From: Aliiglaciecola lipolytica | GTDB taxonomy: Bacteria; Pseudomonadota; Gammaproteobacteria; Enterobacterales; Alteromonadaceae | Assembly (NCBI RefSeq): GCF_018860635.1 | Contig: NZ_JAHKPT010000035.1 | Coordinates: forward strand, 1 to 64,000 | Reading direction: 5' to 3' | DNA: 64,000 bases | Shown: piece by piece, positions 56,477 to 64,000 of the stretch | How positions within the stretch are numbered: the stretch's first letter is position 1 | Layout: each line of letters opens with the position of its first letter | The notes under the pieces: generated by a model | Seen by the model: the letters and a program-made list of their open reading frames with translations, nothing else | Told to the model about the DNA's origin: nothing | Databases searched by the model: none | Program-made: the position numbers and the translations under genes

Positions 56477-57352
56477 ATGGAAAATGAATTAGACACTATG
56501 AATCATGGTCAAAAAGAGCGTTTAGCTTTTATTGATTTTAGTTTACAGTATTTTGGACACGTAGCGCGCACTGACTTAATTCAGCGTTTTAAAACGGGTC
56601 TAGCGGCATCGACACGAGATTTTAGTGCTTACAAAGCCCTTGCTCCGAATAATCTTATTCTTGTCCATCAAACCAAAAGTTATCACCGTACAAAGCAATT
56701 TAAACCAGTTTTTAAACATGACCCTGAAGTGATTTTAACATCCTTGAGTCGCGGCTTTGGCAACGGAATTTCGAATGGCGTACAACCGTCTGAACAGTGT
56801 TTTGATGCCGTGCGTTTAATTCATCCTGATCAAAATATTATTGCCGCCTTGATGCGCGCAATTCACATTAAGCAGCCTATTGAATGCGGTTATGTTTCAA
56901 TCAGTTCTGGCGAGTCAACCCGAGTTATTGTACCTCACGCTATTGTTAATAACGGTCATCGATGGCATGTAAGAGCCTACGATCGGAAACATCAAAGTTT
57001 TAGAGATTTTGTGTGTACTCGATTTACCTTTGTTAATGCATTAGCACAAGACATCAATACCTTAGAGGCTAGGAAATTTGATGAACAGTGGAATCATCAA
57101 ATCGAGTTAGTGTTAGTGGCTCACCCCAGTATTAAACATCCAAAAGCTATTCAACTAGACTATGCCATGGTAGAAGGAAAATTACGGGTAAACGTGAGGT
57201 CTGCACTGGCTGCCTACTTATTAAGACAGTGGCAAGTTGATTGCTCTCAAGGGCATAAATTTATTGGTCAAGGATGTCAATTGGCATTAGCCAATCCGGA
57301 AGCATTAATTGGCGTAGAAAATACCGCCTTGGCACCAGGTTACAAAAGTTAA
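56477..57352 (+). CDS. WYL-domain transcriptional regulator (BrxR/CapW-like)
   Basis: 291 residues. The N-terminal winged helix (RLAFIDFSLQYFGHVARTDL, QRFKTGLAASTRDFSAYKA then LAPNNLILVHQT) is followed by a WYL-type ligand domain (ECGYVSISSGESTRVIVPHA, NNGHRWHVRAYDRKHQSFRD then FVCTRF) and a C-terminal extension. This order is that of BrxR/CapW, dimeric repressors often found next to phage-defence systems such as BREX and CBASS. Start ATG at 56477 is chosen over 56420. Neighbours are a degenerate AAA+-like gene (convergent, 4-nt overlap) and an Old Yellow Enzyme. Confidence 0.85.
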   Translation: MENELDTMNHGQKERLAFIDFSLQYFGHVARTDLIQRFKTGLAASTRDFSAYKALAPNNLILVHQTKSYHRTKQFKPVFKHDPEVILTSLSRGFGNGISNGVQPSEQCFDAVRLIHPDQNIIAALMRAIHIKQPIECGYVSISSGESTRVIVPHAIVNNGHRWHVRAYDRKHQSFRDFVCTRFTFVNALAQDINTLEARKFDEQWNHQIELVLVAHPSIKHPKAIQLDYAMVEGKLRVNVRSALAAYLLRQWQVDCSQGHKFIGQGCQLALANPEALIGVENTALAPGYKS

Positions 57353-57879
57353 TGTGTAGCTAATACGCTGATATGCCTAGCCTTGAGGCGCTCTGCACTT
57401 TCAAATTGGGTTAACGAAAATATCACTAAGCCTTGGTATTTTTCAATGACGCTAAACAGTAAGTCTAGGTTTATTTGTTCGTCCGTATCGGCGTAATCAA
57501 TGTTGTCGTTGAGCAAGTCGTCAGCGAACTCAAAATAAATAATGGCATTTTGTTGCTGGGTTTGTGCGATAAGTTTAGCTAAATCTGACGTAGAGAGATC
57601 GTTGATAAGTTCTTGGGTCACCAACAACACTTTGTTTTTCGTCTGATATGCAATATTAGCCAACAATAAACCTTTATTGAATTCTGAGTTGCCTAAAAAT
57701 CCACAGACCATTGGTGTGTTCTTTTTAGCCATACTGGTCACAAGAAAAGATTGCTCTCGATCCTGTTCTGATAAGGGAGGATCTTGTAGCGGTTTTTCAA
57801 CAAGACTCAATAAAAGTGTGTGTTGCAAAGGACCTTGGGTTTTGTCGCCAAAGTGTTTTGTATAGTTTACTCGACTCAT
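57349..57879 (-). CDS. Hypothetical protein resembling a degenerate AAA+ ATPase
   Basis: 176 residues, not assigned to a family. By pattern it looks like a shrunken AAA+ module: VCGFLGNSEFNKGLLLANIA in the place of Walker A (GxxGxGK[ST] lost), NAIIYFEFADDLL in the place of Walker B (usually FFDEAD), and LDLLFSVIEKYQGLVIFSLT then FESAERLKARHISVL like the sensor-1/Arg-finger segment. Nucleotide binding is doubtful. It overlaps the WYL gene end by four bases on the opposite strand. Confidence 0.55.
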   Translation of the reverse strand: MSRVNYTKHFGDKTQGPLQHTLLLSLVEKPLQDPPLSEQDREQSFLVTSMAKKNTPMVCGFLGNSEFNKGLLLANIAYQTKNKVLLVTQELINDLSTSDLAKLIAQTQQQNAIIYFEFADDLLNDNIDYADTDEQINLDLLFSVIEKYQGLVIFSLTQFESAERLKARHISVLATH

Positions 57880-58048
57880 TTAATTACTCTTGCCGCCTCA
57901 AGTTACAGATTAACAGTGTAGTCAATTACATCAAATTGCAAATACTTAGGGTATAAACAACTTCAGATGATGCTCTTGAATTCAGTTTTTTTAATCCAAT
58001 ACTAGTTAAAACCCGTTCCTATATGTAGTTAACAATTAAGGAAAAATG

Positions 58049-59116
58049 ATGTCAGCATTATTTGAGCCACTAAAACTTGGCAATATTAGTTTAGAAAATC
58101 GAGTGGTAATGGCGCCACTGACAAGATGCAGAGCGACTGAAGAAAATGTGCCGACTGAGCTAATGGCTACTTATTATGCCCAACGAGCTGGAGCGGGACT
58201 GATTATCGCCGAAGCAACAATGGCAATCTCTGGAAACTCCGCTTTTTACCGAGAGCCAGGAATACATTCTGATGAACAAGTGGCAGCCTGGAGAAAGGTC
58301 ACTGATGCTGTGCATCAAAACGGTGGCAAAATAGTATTACAACTATGGCACGGCGGCAGAGCTTGTCATCCTGTATTGAACAATGGCCGTACGCCAGTAG
58401 CACCAAGTGCATTAGCCATTGATGGTTATGTCCATACCCCACAAGGTAAAAAAGATTACGTCCTTCCCCAAGCACTTAGTTTGCAAGAAATCGCAAATAT
58501 CGTTGAAGGCTTTGCTAAAGCGGCGATTAACGCCAAGGCCGCTGGTTTTGACGGCGTTGAGATACATGGTGCAAATGGATATTTAATTGATGAATTTTTG
58601 CGTGAAAGTGCTAACACTCGCACCGATCAATATGGCGGCAGCATGGAAAATCGCAGTCGCCTGTTATTTGAAGTGTTAGATGCAGTGACCAATGTTTGGG
58701 ACAGTGGAAATGTTGGTTTAAGAATTTCACCAATTAACAGCTTTAACAGTATGCGCGACAGCGATCCAGAAGGCCTGACTGCTTATTTAGCAAAACGATT
58801 AAATGATTATAACCTGGCTTATCTACATGTAATGCGCGCTGACTTTCAGCAAGAACAACAAGGTAACGTAATAGCAGCCGCGAGCAAGGTTTATGACGGC
58901 AACTTAATTGGTAACATGGGGTATGATTTCACTGAGGCTGAGCAAGCAGTGGAGCAAGGTGATTTAGCCGCTGTTGCCTTCGGTTCAGCCTTTATTGCTA
59001 ATCCAGATTTACCTTATCGGTTTAAACATGGTATCGCCTTAGCAGAACCGGATCCCAAAACCTTCTACACTCACGATAGTGTGGGTTATATCGATTATCC
59101 TGCCGCAGCCGAGTAA
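58049..59116 (+). CDS. Old Yellow Enzyme-family alkene reductase
   Basis: FMN-dependent ene-reductase, 355 residues from ATG 58049 (AAGGA six bases upstream; ATG 58046 is too close). LENRVVMAPLTRCRATEENV at the N-terminus, the substrate-binding His and Asn with proton-donor Tyr in VEIHGANGYLIDEFLR, and RTDQYGGSMENR are the hallmarks of the NemA/OYE class. It reduces activated C=C bonds or nitro/ester compounds using NADPH. It is followed by a clear terminator, so it is probably a single-gene unit. Confidence 0.92.
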   Translation: MSALFEPLKLGNISLENRVVMAPLTRCRATEENVPTELMATYYAQRAGAGLIIAEATMAISGNSAFYREPGIHSDEQVAAWRKVTDAVHQNGGKIVLQLWHGGRACHPVLNNGRTPVAPSALAIDGYVHTPQGKKDYVLPQALSLQEIANIVEGFAKAAINAKAAGFDGVEIHGANGYLIDEFLRESANTRTDQYGGSMENRSRLLFEVLDAVTNVWDSGNVGLRISPINSFNSMRDSDPEGLTAYLAKRLNDYNLAYLHVMRADFQQEQQGNVIAAASKVYDGNLIGNMGYDFTEAEQAVEQGDLAAVAFGSAFIANPDLPYRFKHGIALAEPDPKTFYTHDSVGYIDYPAAAE

Positions 59117-59126
59117 TCATCAAGTG

Positions 59127-59169
59127 GTGCTCTGAGCCGATAAATATGGATACAGAGCGCTATTTTTTA
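59127..59169 (+). terminator. Intrinsic terminator after the OYE gene
   Basis: GTGCTCTG (59127-59134) pairs with CAGAGCGC (59153-59160), eight pairs with one G-T, followed by TATTTTTT. It lies 10 nt past the stop codon. Confidence 0.7.
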
Positions 59170-59177
59170 CGAATAGC

Positions 59178-59873
59178 CTATTTGGGGTCTGATGATGAGC
59201 TTTCTGAAAAGGGTTCTGAATGGTAATAAATGGGTTTCATTGAGCCACAAAAACTCAAACGATAATTTAGCATGTCTTGCTCTGGTACACTGCTTTTAGC
59301 ATTCACATCAGTGATGCAACTGATATTTTCGAACAACAAAATAAGATGATCGTAGCTTGGTGCACCTTGAATTTGGTGGATCAAAGCACGGCTGTTGTAA
59401 CCTAGTTCCACAATATCGTACTTTTGTCGATTATTGGGTTCCCCTAAATCCTTCAGAACTCTAACGTACTTTTGTTCACTGAAGGTTAAGTCCATTTGTT
59501 CATAAGTTAAACTCCCACCTTGTTTATAATTGCCGATATAAACGTCAGCTTTAACACTTACAGATTCGCCACGGATTAATTTTTCAATATTAAACGATTC
59601 TGGTTTGATGGTAACCAAATCTGCATCTCTGACTAAATATACTAGCGCGGAGTCTTTGGGAATAAGTTTATAAATCAACTGGACGTTATGGGGTTTTCTG
59701 TAACTCGGAAGATTAGAAACATATAATGAGGACGCATGATTAAATACCACCATGCCATGCACACCTTCATATGCCGGATCTAAGGGGTCTGCTGCTGCAC
59801 TCGCATCACCATCTTGAGCAAAGCCAGTACTTGAAATTGCTAGTAACAACCAGCAAAAAACTATTCTAATCAT
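59178..59873 (-). CDS. Exported hypothetical protein
   Basis: 231 residues with signal peptide (to about FAQ, 20) and no lipobox; predicted periplasmic or secreted. The mature part has alternating strands (YEGVHGMVVFNHASSLYVSN, VQLIYKLI), two cysteines near the C-terminus (SCITDV, LSFCGS) that could form a disulfide, and a Ser-rich tail. Family not recognised. It is convergent with the OYE gene and ends inside a 10-nt gap after its terminator. Confidence 0.7.
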   Translation of the reverse strand: MIRIVFCWLLLAISSTGFAQDGDASAAADPLDPAYEGVHGMVVFNHASSLYVSNLPSYRKPHNVQLIYKLIPKDSALVYLVRDADLVTIKPESFNIEKLIRGESVSVKADVYIGNYKQGGSLTYEQMDLTFSEQKYVRVLKDLGEPNNRQKYDIVELGYNSRALIHQIQGAPSYDHLILLFENISCITDVNAKSSVPEQDMLNYRLSFCGSMKPIYYHSEPFSESSSSDPK

Positions 59874-60231
59874 AAAAACCTCTAAATTGGCATCGCTATA
59901 ACAAATTATAACTTAACTATGTAATTTCACCGCCATTATACCAGTCTATTGCCAAGTGGAGATTGCACTTTAGTCTAAGCGAGTCAGGGGAAAGCTCAGG
60001 GCAACTCGCTAGCCGCAGAGCTAAATATAACAAGTTAATTTTATAACGATGACTGGAGGAGGTTTTAGCATCAATCATTCAACCTTAGTGGTGCATTTAT
60101 CTCTATAAGGTTTATCTGCAAATCGTGCTATTAGAAAATCGATAAAGGCGCATAAGCTTAATATGTTATCAACTTGTTTACGCCAATCCTATTTTCATCT
60201 TTTTGAGTTGAAGAGCTGCATATTTCCACAC
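59874..60231. other. Intergenic region right of the exported hypothetical gene
   Basis: Promoter of the exported gene is expected near 59880-59940. Beyond that I see no gene. A plus-strand open frame at 60163-60348 is the shadow of the small minus-strand gene that follows. Confidence 0.35.
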
Positions 60232-60408
60232 TCATTTGTAGTTCATTTCAAATTCTTCAATTTCCTCAAACAAAGCTTCAGCTTCGCTATTGTATTTTGC
60301 GTAATCTTGAATATTTCCCTCCTGCTGTGCTTGCATCGCTCGGGCTAATTTTTGATCGTATTGCTTGCGTAGCTTTTTAATCGGATTTGTTTTAAATAAT
60401 CCAAACAT
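60232..60408 (-). CDS. Small DUF6435-like protein
   Basis: 58 residues, too short for many gene callers. MFGLFKTNPIKKLRKQYDQK, then LARAMQAQQEGNIQDYAKYN, then an acidic helix, match the small soluble DUF6435 pattern (MFGxFKxDPxKKLxKQY...AMxAQRxGDIxxYA). Two amphipathic helices are predicted. Function unknown. Ribosome site is weak (AGGA far upstream). Confidence 0.7.
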   Translation of the reverse strand: MFGLFKTNPIKKLRKQYDQKLARAMQAQQEGNIQDYAKYNSEAEALFEEIEEFEMNYK

Positions 60409-60779
60409 AGTTAACTTAAAATCCTTTTAATTCTGTTTCTTTAATCCTAGAGGATAAGACCAGATTTTCATCTTTTTATATTCAAATAATTTAAAAAAAT
60501 TTTATTTAGTGGTTGGACGGTAAATAATCAACCCGCAAAAATATAAAGTACTATTTATGACGACGCTAAATCAAGCACTTACAAATTGGTTTTTAGGGTT
60601 AGCGAATAATAACCCTAGTTTGGCCGATAAATACTGATATTTAGGGTGTTAAATTGAATTAAACCTCGCTAAAATCAGCGGCTGTACGGAATTCTACACC
60701 TGCTTCTCCAAGTTACCTTCATTTAAGCATTTGAATCCCGAGTTAGCTGTCTCAATCATAATTATAAATTAGGATGTTT
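60409..60779. other. Intergenic region before the SMC-like gene
   Basis: About 370 nt without a gene, holding the hairpin at 60594-60616 and an AT-rich stretch near 60480-60560 that may include promoters. Nothing else is recognised. Confidence 0.35.
60594..60616. repeat. Hairpin upstream of the SMC-like gene
   Basis: AGGGTTA and TAACCCT form a perfect 7-bp stem with a 9-nt loop. No T-run follows, so a regulatory hairpin or part of a promoter region is more likely than a terminator. Confidence 0.4.
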
Positions 60780-63700
60780 ATGCCTGGGTTACATCGCATT
60801 ATTCTCATCGACACACACCTTCCTGGTGTAGTGGAATTAAAATTAAACGGTCATACCAATATTTGTGGAACCAATGCCTCTGGCAAAACCACGTTACAAC
60901 GATTGATTCCTGTGTTTTACGGAGAATATCCAAGTCGAGTTGTACCCTCTACACGAGATAGTTTCGAAAAGTGGTATTTACCCAGAGAATCGAGCTTTAT
61001 TGTTTACGAATACGCCCGCAATGAAGGGGATTTGTGTCAAGCAGTCTTGGCATCTTCTGGAAATGGTGTGAATTACCGATTTATCGGAAAACCTTTCGAA
61101 TTAAACGACTATTTATATAAAAACAAAGCTGGCGAGCATAGCAGTGTGACTATGAATGAACTGGCTCGTAGTTTAAAACGCGCCAATATTTTAGTTACAA
61201 ACCTGCTCAATACCAAAGAATTTAAAGCGGTATTACAAAATGATAGAGGTGTTTTAAACGACAGCACCAATAGCCGTGAGTTACTGGGATATGCTCGAAT
61301 ATTCAGTTTATGTGAACAGGCTAATCACCTTAGACACATCGAAAAACTAGCCAAAGCTGTGCATTCTAAAGAAGGCAAAATGGAAACCATTAAAGCCATG
61401 ATTGCCGCTATTCTAGAAGAAGATGGTGTGCAGCCACCGAGTTCCAGTTTGAGTAGAAATAGAGTCGAAGATTGGATTAAAGAGTGCCATCTGATTAAAG
61501 AGTTTGATGCGATACGCCCTGAGTTTGCTAAATTGGAGCAAGCCGACCATCAACTTAATCAGACGGAATATCGTCTCTCAGAATTACAACAGCAGTTCGC
61601 GGTAGATACCAGCGCGTTAGCCGCCAATGTGGTGGATTTTGAGCGCGAATTAGATGAAATTCAACTATTCAGTAAAAAACTTGAATCAGATTGGACTCAA
61701 CAAAGAGATGAGTTGAATCAGGCGCTTTCAGTGGCCAAGGCCGACTCGGAAAAATTAGAATCCGATTTGGAGCAGATAGAAAGCGAATATGATGATTGGC
61801 AATCGCAGGATATTGAAACCCTACAGAGCAATTTACAACAACTGCCGCAATGGGAAAGCGAATTAGAGACATCATCAACCCGATATACCCTGCTGACTGA
61901 GAAACATCAAGATGTTGAAGCCAGTTTCAATAAACGGGTAGCGCAAATCAGTGAAAAATTAAATGAAGAGCTTGAGGGGTATTCTGAAGAGAAAAGCCTT
62001 TTACAAGATAAGTTGTCTGAACAAAAAAGTCAGGAACAGCTTAAATTACAGCAGATCCGAGATGACTATCAAGGTCAGCTTAGAAGTGTTGAATCAGAGT
62101 ATCGACAAAGAGCGGATGAGCTCAAAACACAGTATACCGAAATAACTGCCGCCCTTAAAAATGCAGGGTTCGACGAGTTTGAACAAAGTCAGTTAGATAT
62201 TCTTGATGCCACCTTAAAAGAAGCCGGTATCGCTGAGGATGCAGCTCGAGAGAAACATCGAAAAGCACAACAAGAATTTGTTCAGGCAAGTCAATTGCGG
62301 GTTAAAGCGAATGCAGTCCTTGAAGAAACCCGTCGCAGTCAATTAGAAGCGCAGCACCAGTTAGACAAAATCGAAGGTATTCTTTATCCAGGTGAAAACA
62401 GTTTATTGGAATTTCTCCGCAAAGAGCGACCAGATTGGCAAGATAACCTTGGTAAGGTCTTGCATCCAGAGCTATTTAAACGCAAAGATTTAAAACCAAG
62501 TGTAGGCGACGACTCTACTAGCATTTTTGGGATTAAACTGGATTTACATGCAGTTGATATGTCGGAATTCGCAGAAACTGAAGTTCAACTTCAGCAAAAA
62601 CTCAGCGATGTTCAACAAATTCTTGACCAAGCCATTGCTAATCAAAATGAAGCTGAACTTGATTTAGCCAAGGCCAGTGAAGAGGTTCGTAATAAAGAAC
62701 TGGCTCAAGCGAAAACCGAAAGCGCCTGCAAAACCGCTGAAGCGACTCGCAGACGGGCGCAACAAGATAAAGATCAGGTTCAGCAAGAATATGCTCATGC
62801 TTTATCCCAGCGTAAGTTACAAAATAAGAAACGCTTGAGCAATATCCAAACTGAGCAATCAAAGTGCAAGACGCAACACGCTGAAGCCATTGCTGAAGTC
62901 AAAGATCAGCAGCGAGAAGCCGAAACTGAGCATCAATTCCATTGGCAACAGCTTATCCAAGATATTCAAACTAAAATATCTATTGTCGACAGCCATATCA
63001 AAAAAGCCAAACAAGTCGCCGCGGAAGACAAACAAAAAATTGAGCAGTGGAAAGAAGATGAGCTGAATAACCGAGGCGTTGATGTTGACGATATCGGCAC
63101 CTTGCAAAAACGTATCAAACAATTGCAAAAAGATATCACTTACACAGACACTCACCGTCACAAAGTGAAAGATTACCAACGTTGGTACGACACTTATTTT
63201 GTTGGCTATAAAGTGACTTGGCAGCAAAACCTAACGGCGGCCAAAAAAGCCGCAAGCAAAGCGGAACGTTTGTTAAATCAGAAACAAGCTGATTTCAAAC
63301 AACAGCGTCAGAAAAGTAAAGACCAACAAGCTCAGCTAGAGCAAGATTTGCGAACTGCACGAGAGCAGCATATTGATGTACAGAGCATCAATCGCAGTTT
63401 AGGTAAACTCAGACTGGTTAAAGCGGATCAAAACAGTCCATCAAGCAAGTCAGCTAAACCGGATACGGTGAATATTGGACAGCGTATATCTGAAGGACAA
63501 GAATTACTGCAAACCCGAGATCGTTTATTGGGTGATATCAAGGTGTATGTGGAACACTTTGACCAGCTGATTGCTGCACAATCGGGAACCGGTTTGGCCG
63601 ATATTTGGGAGCGCTCCAGAGATGAATGCGCGGTGGTAAATGACCAAGGAATTCGCAATATTGATCACCGCAGAATGGTAGTGCATCTGGCCCAGTTATT

Positions 63701-64000
63701 AAATGAAGTGGTTCCACAAAAACTCCACGGATTACGAGAACAAGGTCGAATTTTTGGTGCCGACTTAACCCAGTACTATAATGTGCTGGAAGATATCGAT
63801 AAACGTATCGCCAGCCAAAGTAAACGAATTAGTAAAGAAGTCGATGAAGAATTGTTTCTCGATGGAGTCTCTGATTCAGCCGTAAAAATTCGCTCGCGTA
63901 TTTCAGAATTAGAGTTTTGGCCTGAGTTAGCCCAATTCAATAAGCTTTATCAGGCTTGGATGAAAAGTGGTGCCGTTGAGCTGCCAGATGATGAATATGC
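60780..64000 (+). CDS. Large SMC-like ATP-binding protein (DUF3584-like), truncated by the window edge
   Basis: 1073 codons are open to the right edge without a stop. AGGA lies five bases before the ATG. Residues 1-200 form an ABC-type ATPase head half with Walker A GTNASGKTTLQRLIPVFYGE (G30-T37) and then the adenine-loop region. From about 250 the protein is a long coiled coil (QLNQTEYRLSELQQQ, and more), with a non-coiled insert near 540-600 (IFGIKLDLHAVDMSEF) that fits a hinge. The signature/Walker B half must lie beyond the window. It resembles the DUF3584 family of SMC-like proteins. Substrate and partners unknown. Confidence 0.8.
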   Translation, partial: MPGLHRIILIDTHLPGVVELKLNGHTNICGTNASGKTTLQRLIPVFYGEYPSRVVPSTRDSFEKWYLPRESSFIVYEYARNEGDLCQAVLASSGNGVNYRFIGKPFELNDYLYKNKAGEHSSVTMNELARSLKRANILVTNLLNTKEFKAVLQNDRGVLNDSTNSRELLGYARIFSLCEQANHLRHIEKLAKAVHSKEGKMETIKAMIAAILEEDGVQPPSSSLSRNRVEDWIKECHLIKEFDAIRPEFAKLEQADHQLNQTEYRLSELQQQFAVDTSALAANVVDFERELDEIQLFSKKLESDWTQQRDELNQALSVAKADSEKLESDLEQIESEYDDWQSQDIETLQSNLQQLPQWESELETSSTRYTLLTEKHQDVEASFNKRVAQISEKLNEELEGYSEEKSLLQDKLSEQKSQEQLKLQQIRDDYQGQLRSVESEYRQRADELKTQYTEITAALKNAGFDEFEQSQLDILDATLKEAGIAEDAAREKHRKAQQEFVQASQLRVKANAVLEETRRSQLEAQHQLDKIEGILYPGENSLLEFLRKERPDWQDNLGKVLHPELFKRKDLKPSVGDDSTSIFGIKLDLHAVDMSEFAETEVQLQQKLSDVQQILDQAIANQNEAELDLAKASEEVRNKELAQAKTESACKTAEATRRRAQQDKDQVQQEYAHALSQRKLQNKKRLSNIQTEQSKCKTQHAEAIAEVKDQQREAETEHQFHWQQLIQDIQTKISIVDSHIKKAKQVAAEDKQKIEQWKEDELNNRGVDVDDIGTLQKRIKQLQKDITYTDTHRHKVKDYQRWYDTYFVGYKVTWQQNLTAAKKAASKAERLLNQKQADFKQQRQKSKDQQAQLEQDLRTAREQHIDVQSINRSLGKLRLVKADQNSPSSKSAKPDTVNIGQRISEGQELLQTRDRLLGDIKVYVEHFDQLIAAQSGTGLADIWERSRDECAVVNDQGIRNIDHRRMVVHLAQLLNEVVPQKLHGLREQGRIFGADLTQYYNVLEDIDKRIASQSKRISKEVDEELFLDGVSDSAVKIRSRISELEFWPELAQFNKLYQAWMKSGAVELPDDEY

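Noticed and set aside
60163-60348. 61-codon plus-strand frame
   Set aside because: It is antisense to the DUF6435-like small gene.

Overview
The window looks like chromosomal DNA of a marine gammaproteobacterium of the Alteromonadales (Glaciecola/Paraglaciecola/Alteromonas type). The basis is protein family content and gene order: a TonB-dependent sugar receptor with tandem flavin halogenases, a ccmABCDEFGHI operon preceded by FliK/FlhB-like genes, and a GntR-prpB-prpC-acnD-prpF propionate operon. This placement is inferred from what the genes encode; no 16S or marker search was possible.

Region 1 (0.3-14.2 kb) is a sucrose/oligosaccharide utilisation locus. It holds a cytoplasmic GH32 fructosidase, a divergent LacI-family repressor, a CscB/LacY-type permease, a second (GPH-family) sugar symporter, two tandem tryptophan-halogenase-like flavoproteins, a 976-residue TonB-dependent receptor and a cytoplasmic GH13 alpha-glucosidase. 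A CG-centred palindrome close to AACTTAAWCGWTTAAGTT sits upstream of the GPH symporter, the receptor and (twice) the GH13 gene, which ties them into one regulon. A different CG-centred palindrome lies between the GH32 and lacI genes.

Region 2 (14.7-21.5 kb) is a patchwork: an exported M20 peptidase, a decayed REP-associated transposase next to a 20-nt repeat that also occurs twice at the window start, the C-terminal relic of another transposase, and DUF1840, PEP-CTERM, DUF1330-like and AraC-GyrI genes, with long gene-poor stretches between them.

Region 3 (21.6-38.8 kb) starts on the minus strand with a FliK-like protein, an orphan FlhB C-terminal domain and a giant PAS/coiled-coil protein that ends in a degenerate HPt-like domain. 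Divergent from these is the complete cytochrome c maturation operon ccmABCDEFGHI with overlapping genes, running on into mlaA, murI and a small lipoprotein gene.

Region 4 (38.8-47 kb) is housekeeping and accessory metabolism: M28 peptidase, class I amidotransferase, VTT-domain membrane protein, histone-deacetylase-like hydrolase, FadH dienoyl-CoA reductase, a kinase-like protein and a TauE/SafE permease. Region 5 (47.1-53.9 kb) is the 2-methylcitrate (propionate) operon with its GntR repressor and three helically phased TGTCGACA-type operators.

Region 6 (54-64 kb) has a small membrane protein, an HDOD-GAF signalling protein, a WYL regulator of the BrxR/CapW type, a degenerate AAA+-like protein convergent with it, an Old Yellow Enzyme, an exported hypothetical protein, a 58-residue DUF6435-like gene, and the first 1073 codons of a large SMC-like ATPase that runs off the right edge. 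No tRNA, rRNA or CRISPR array was seen.
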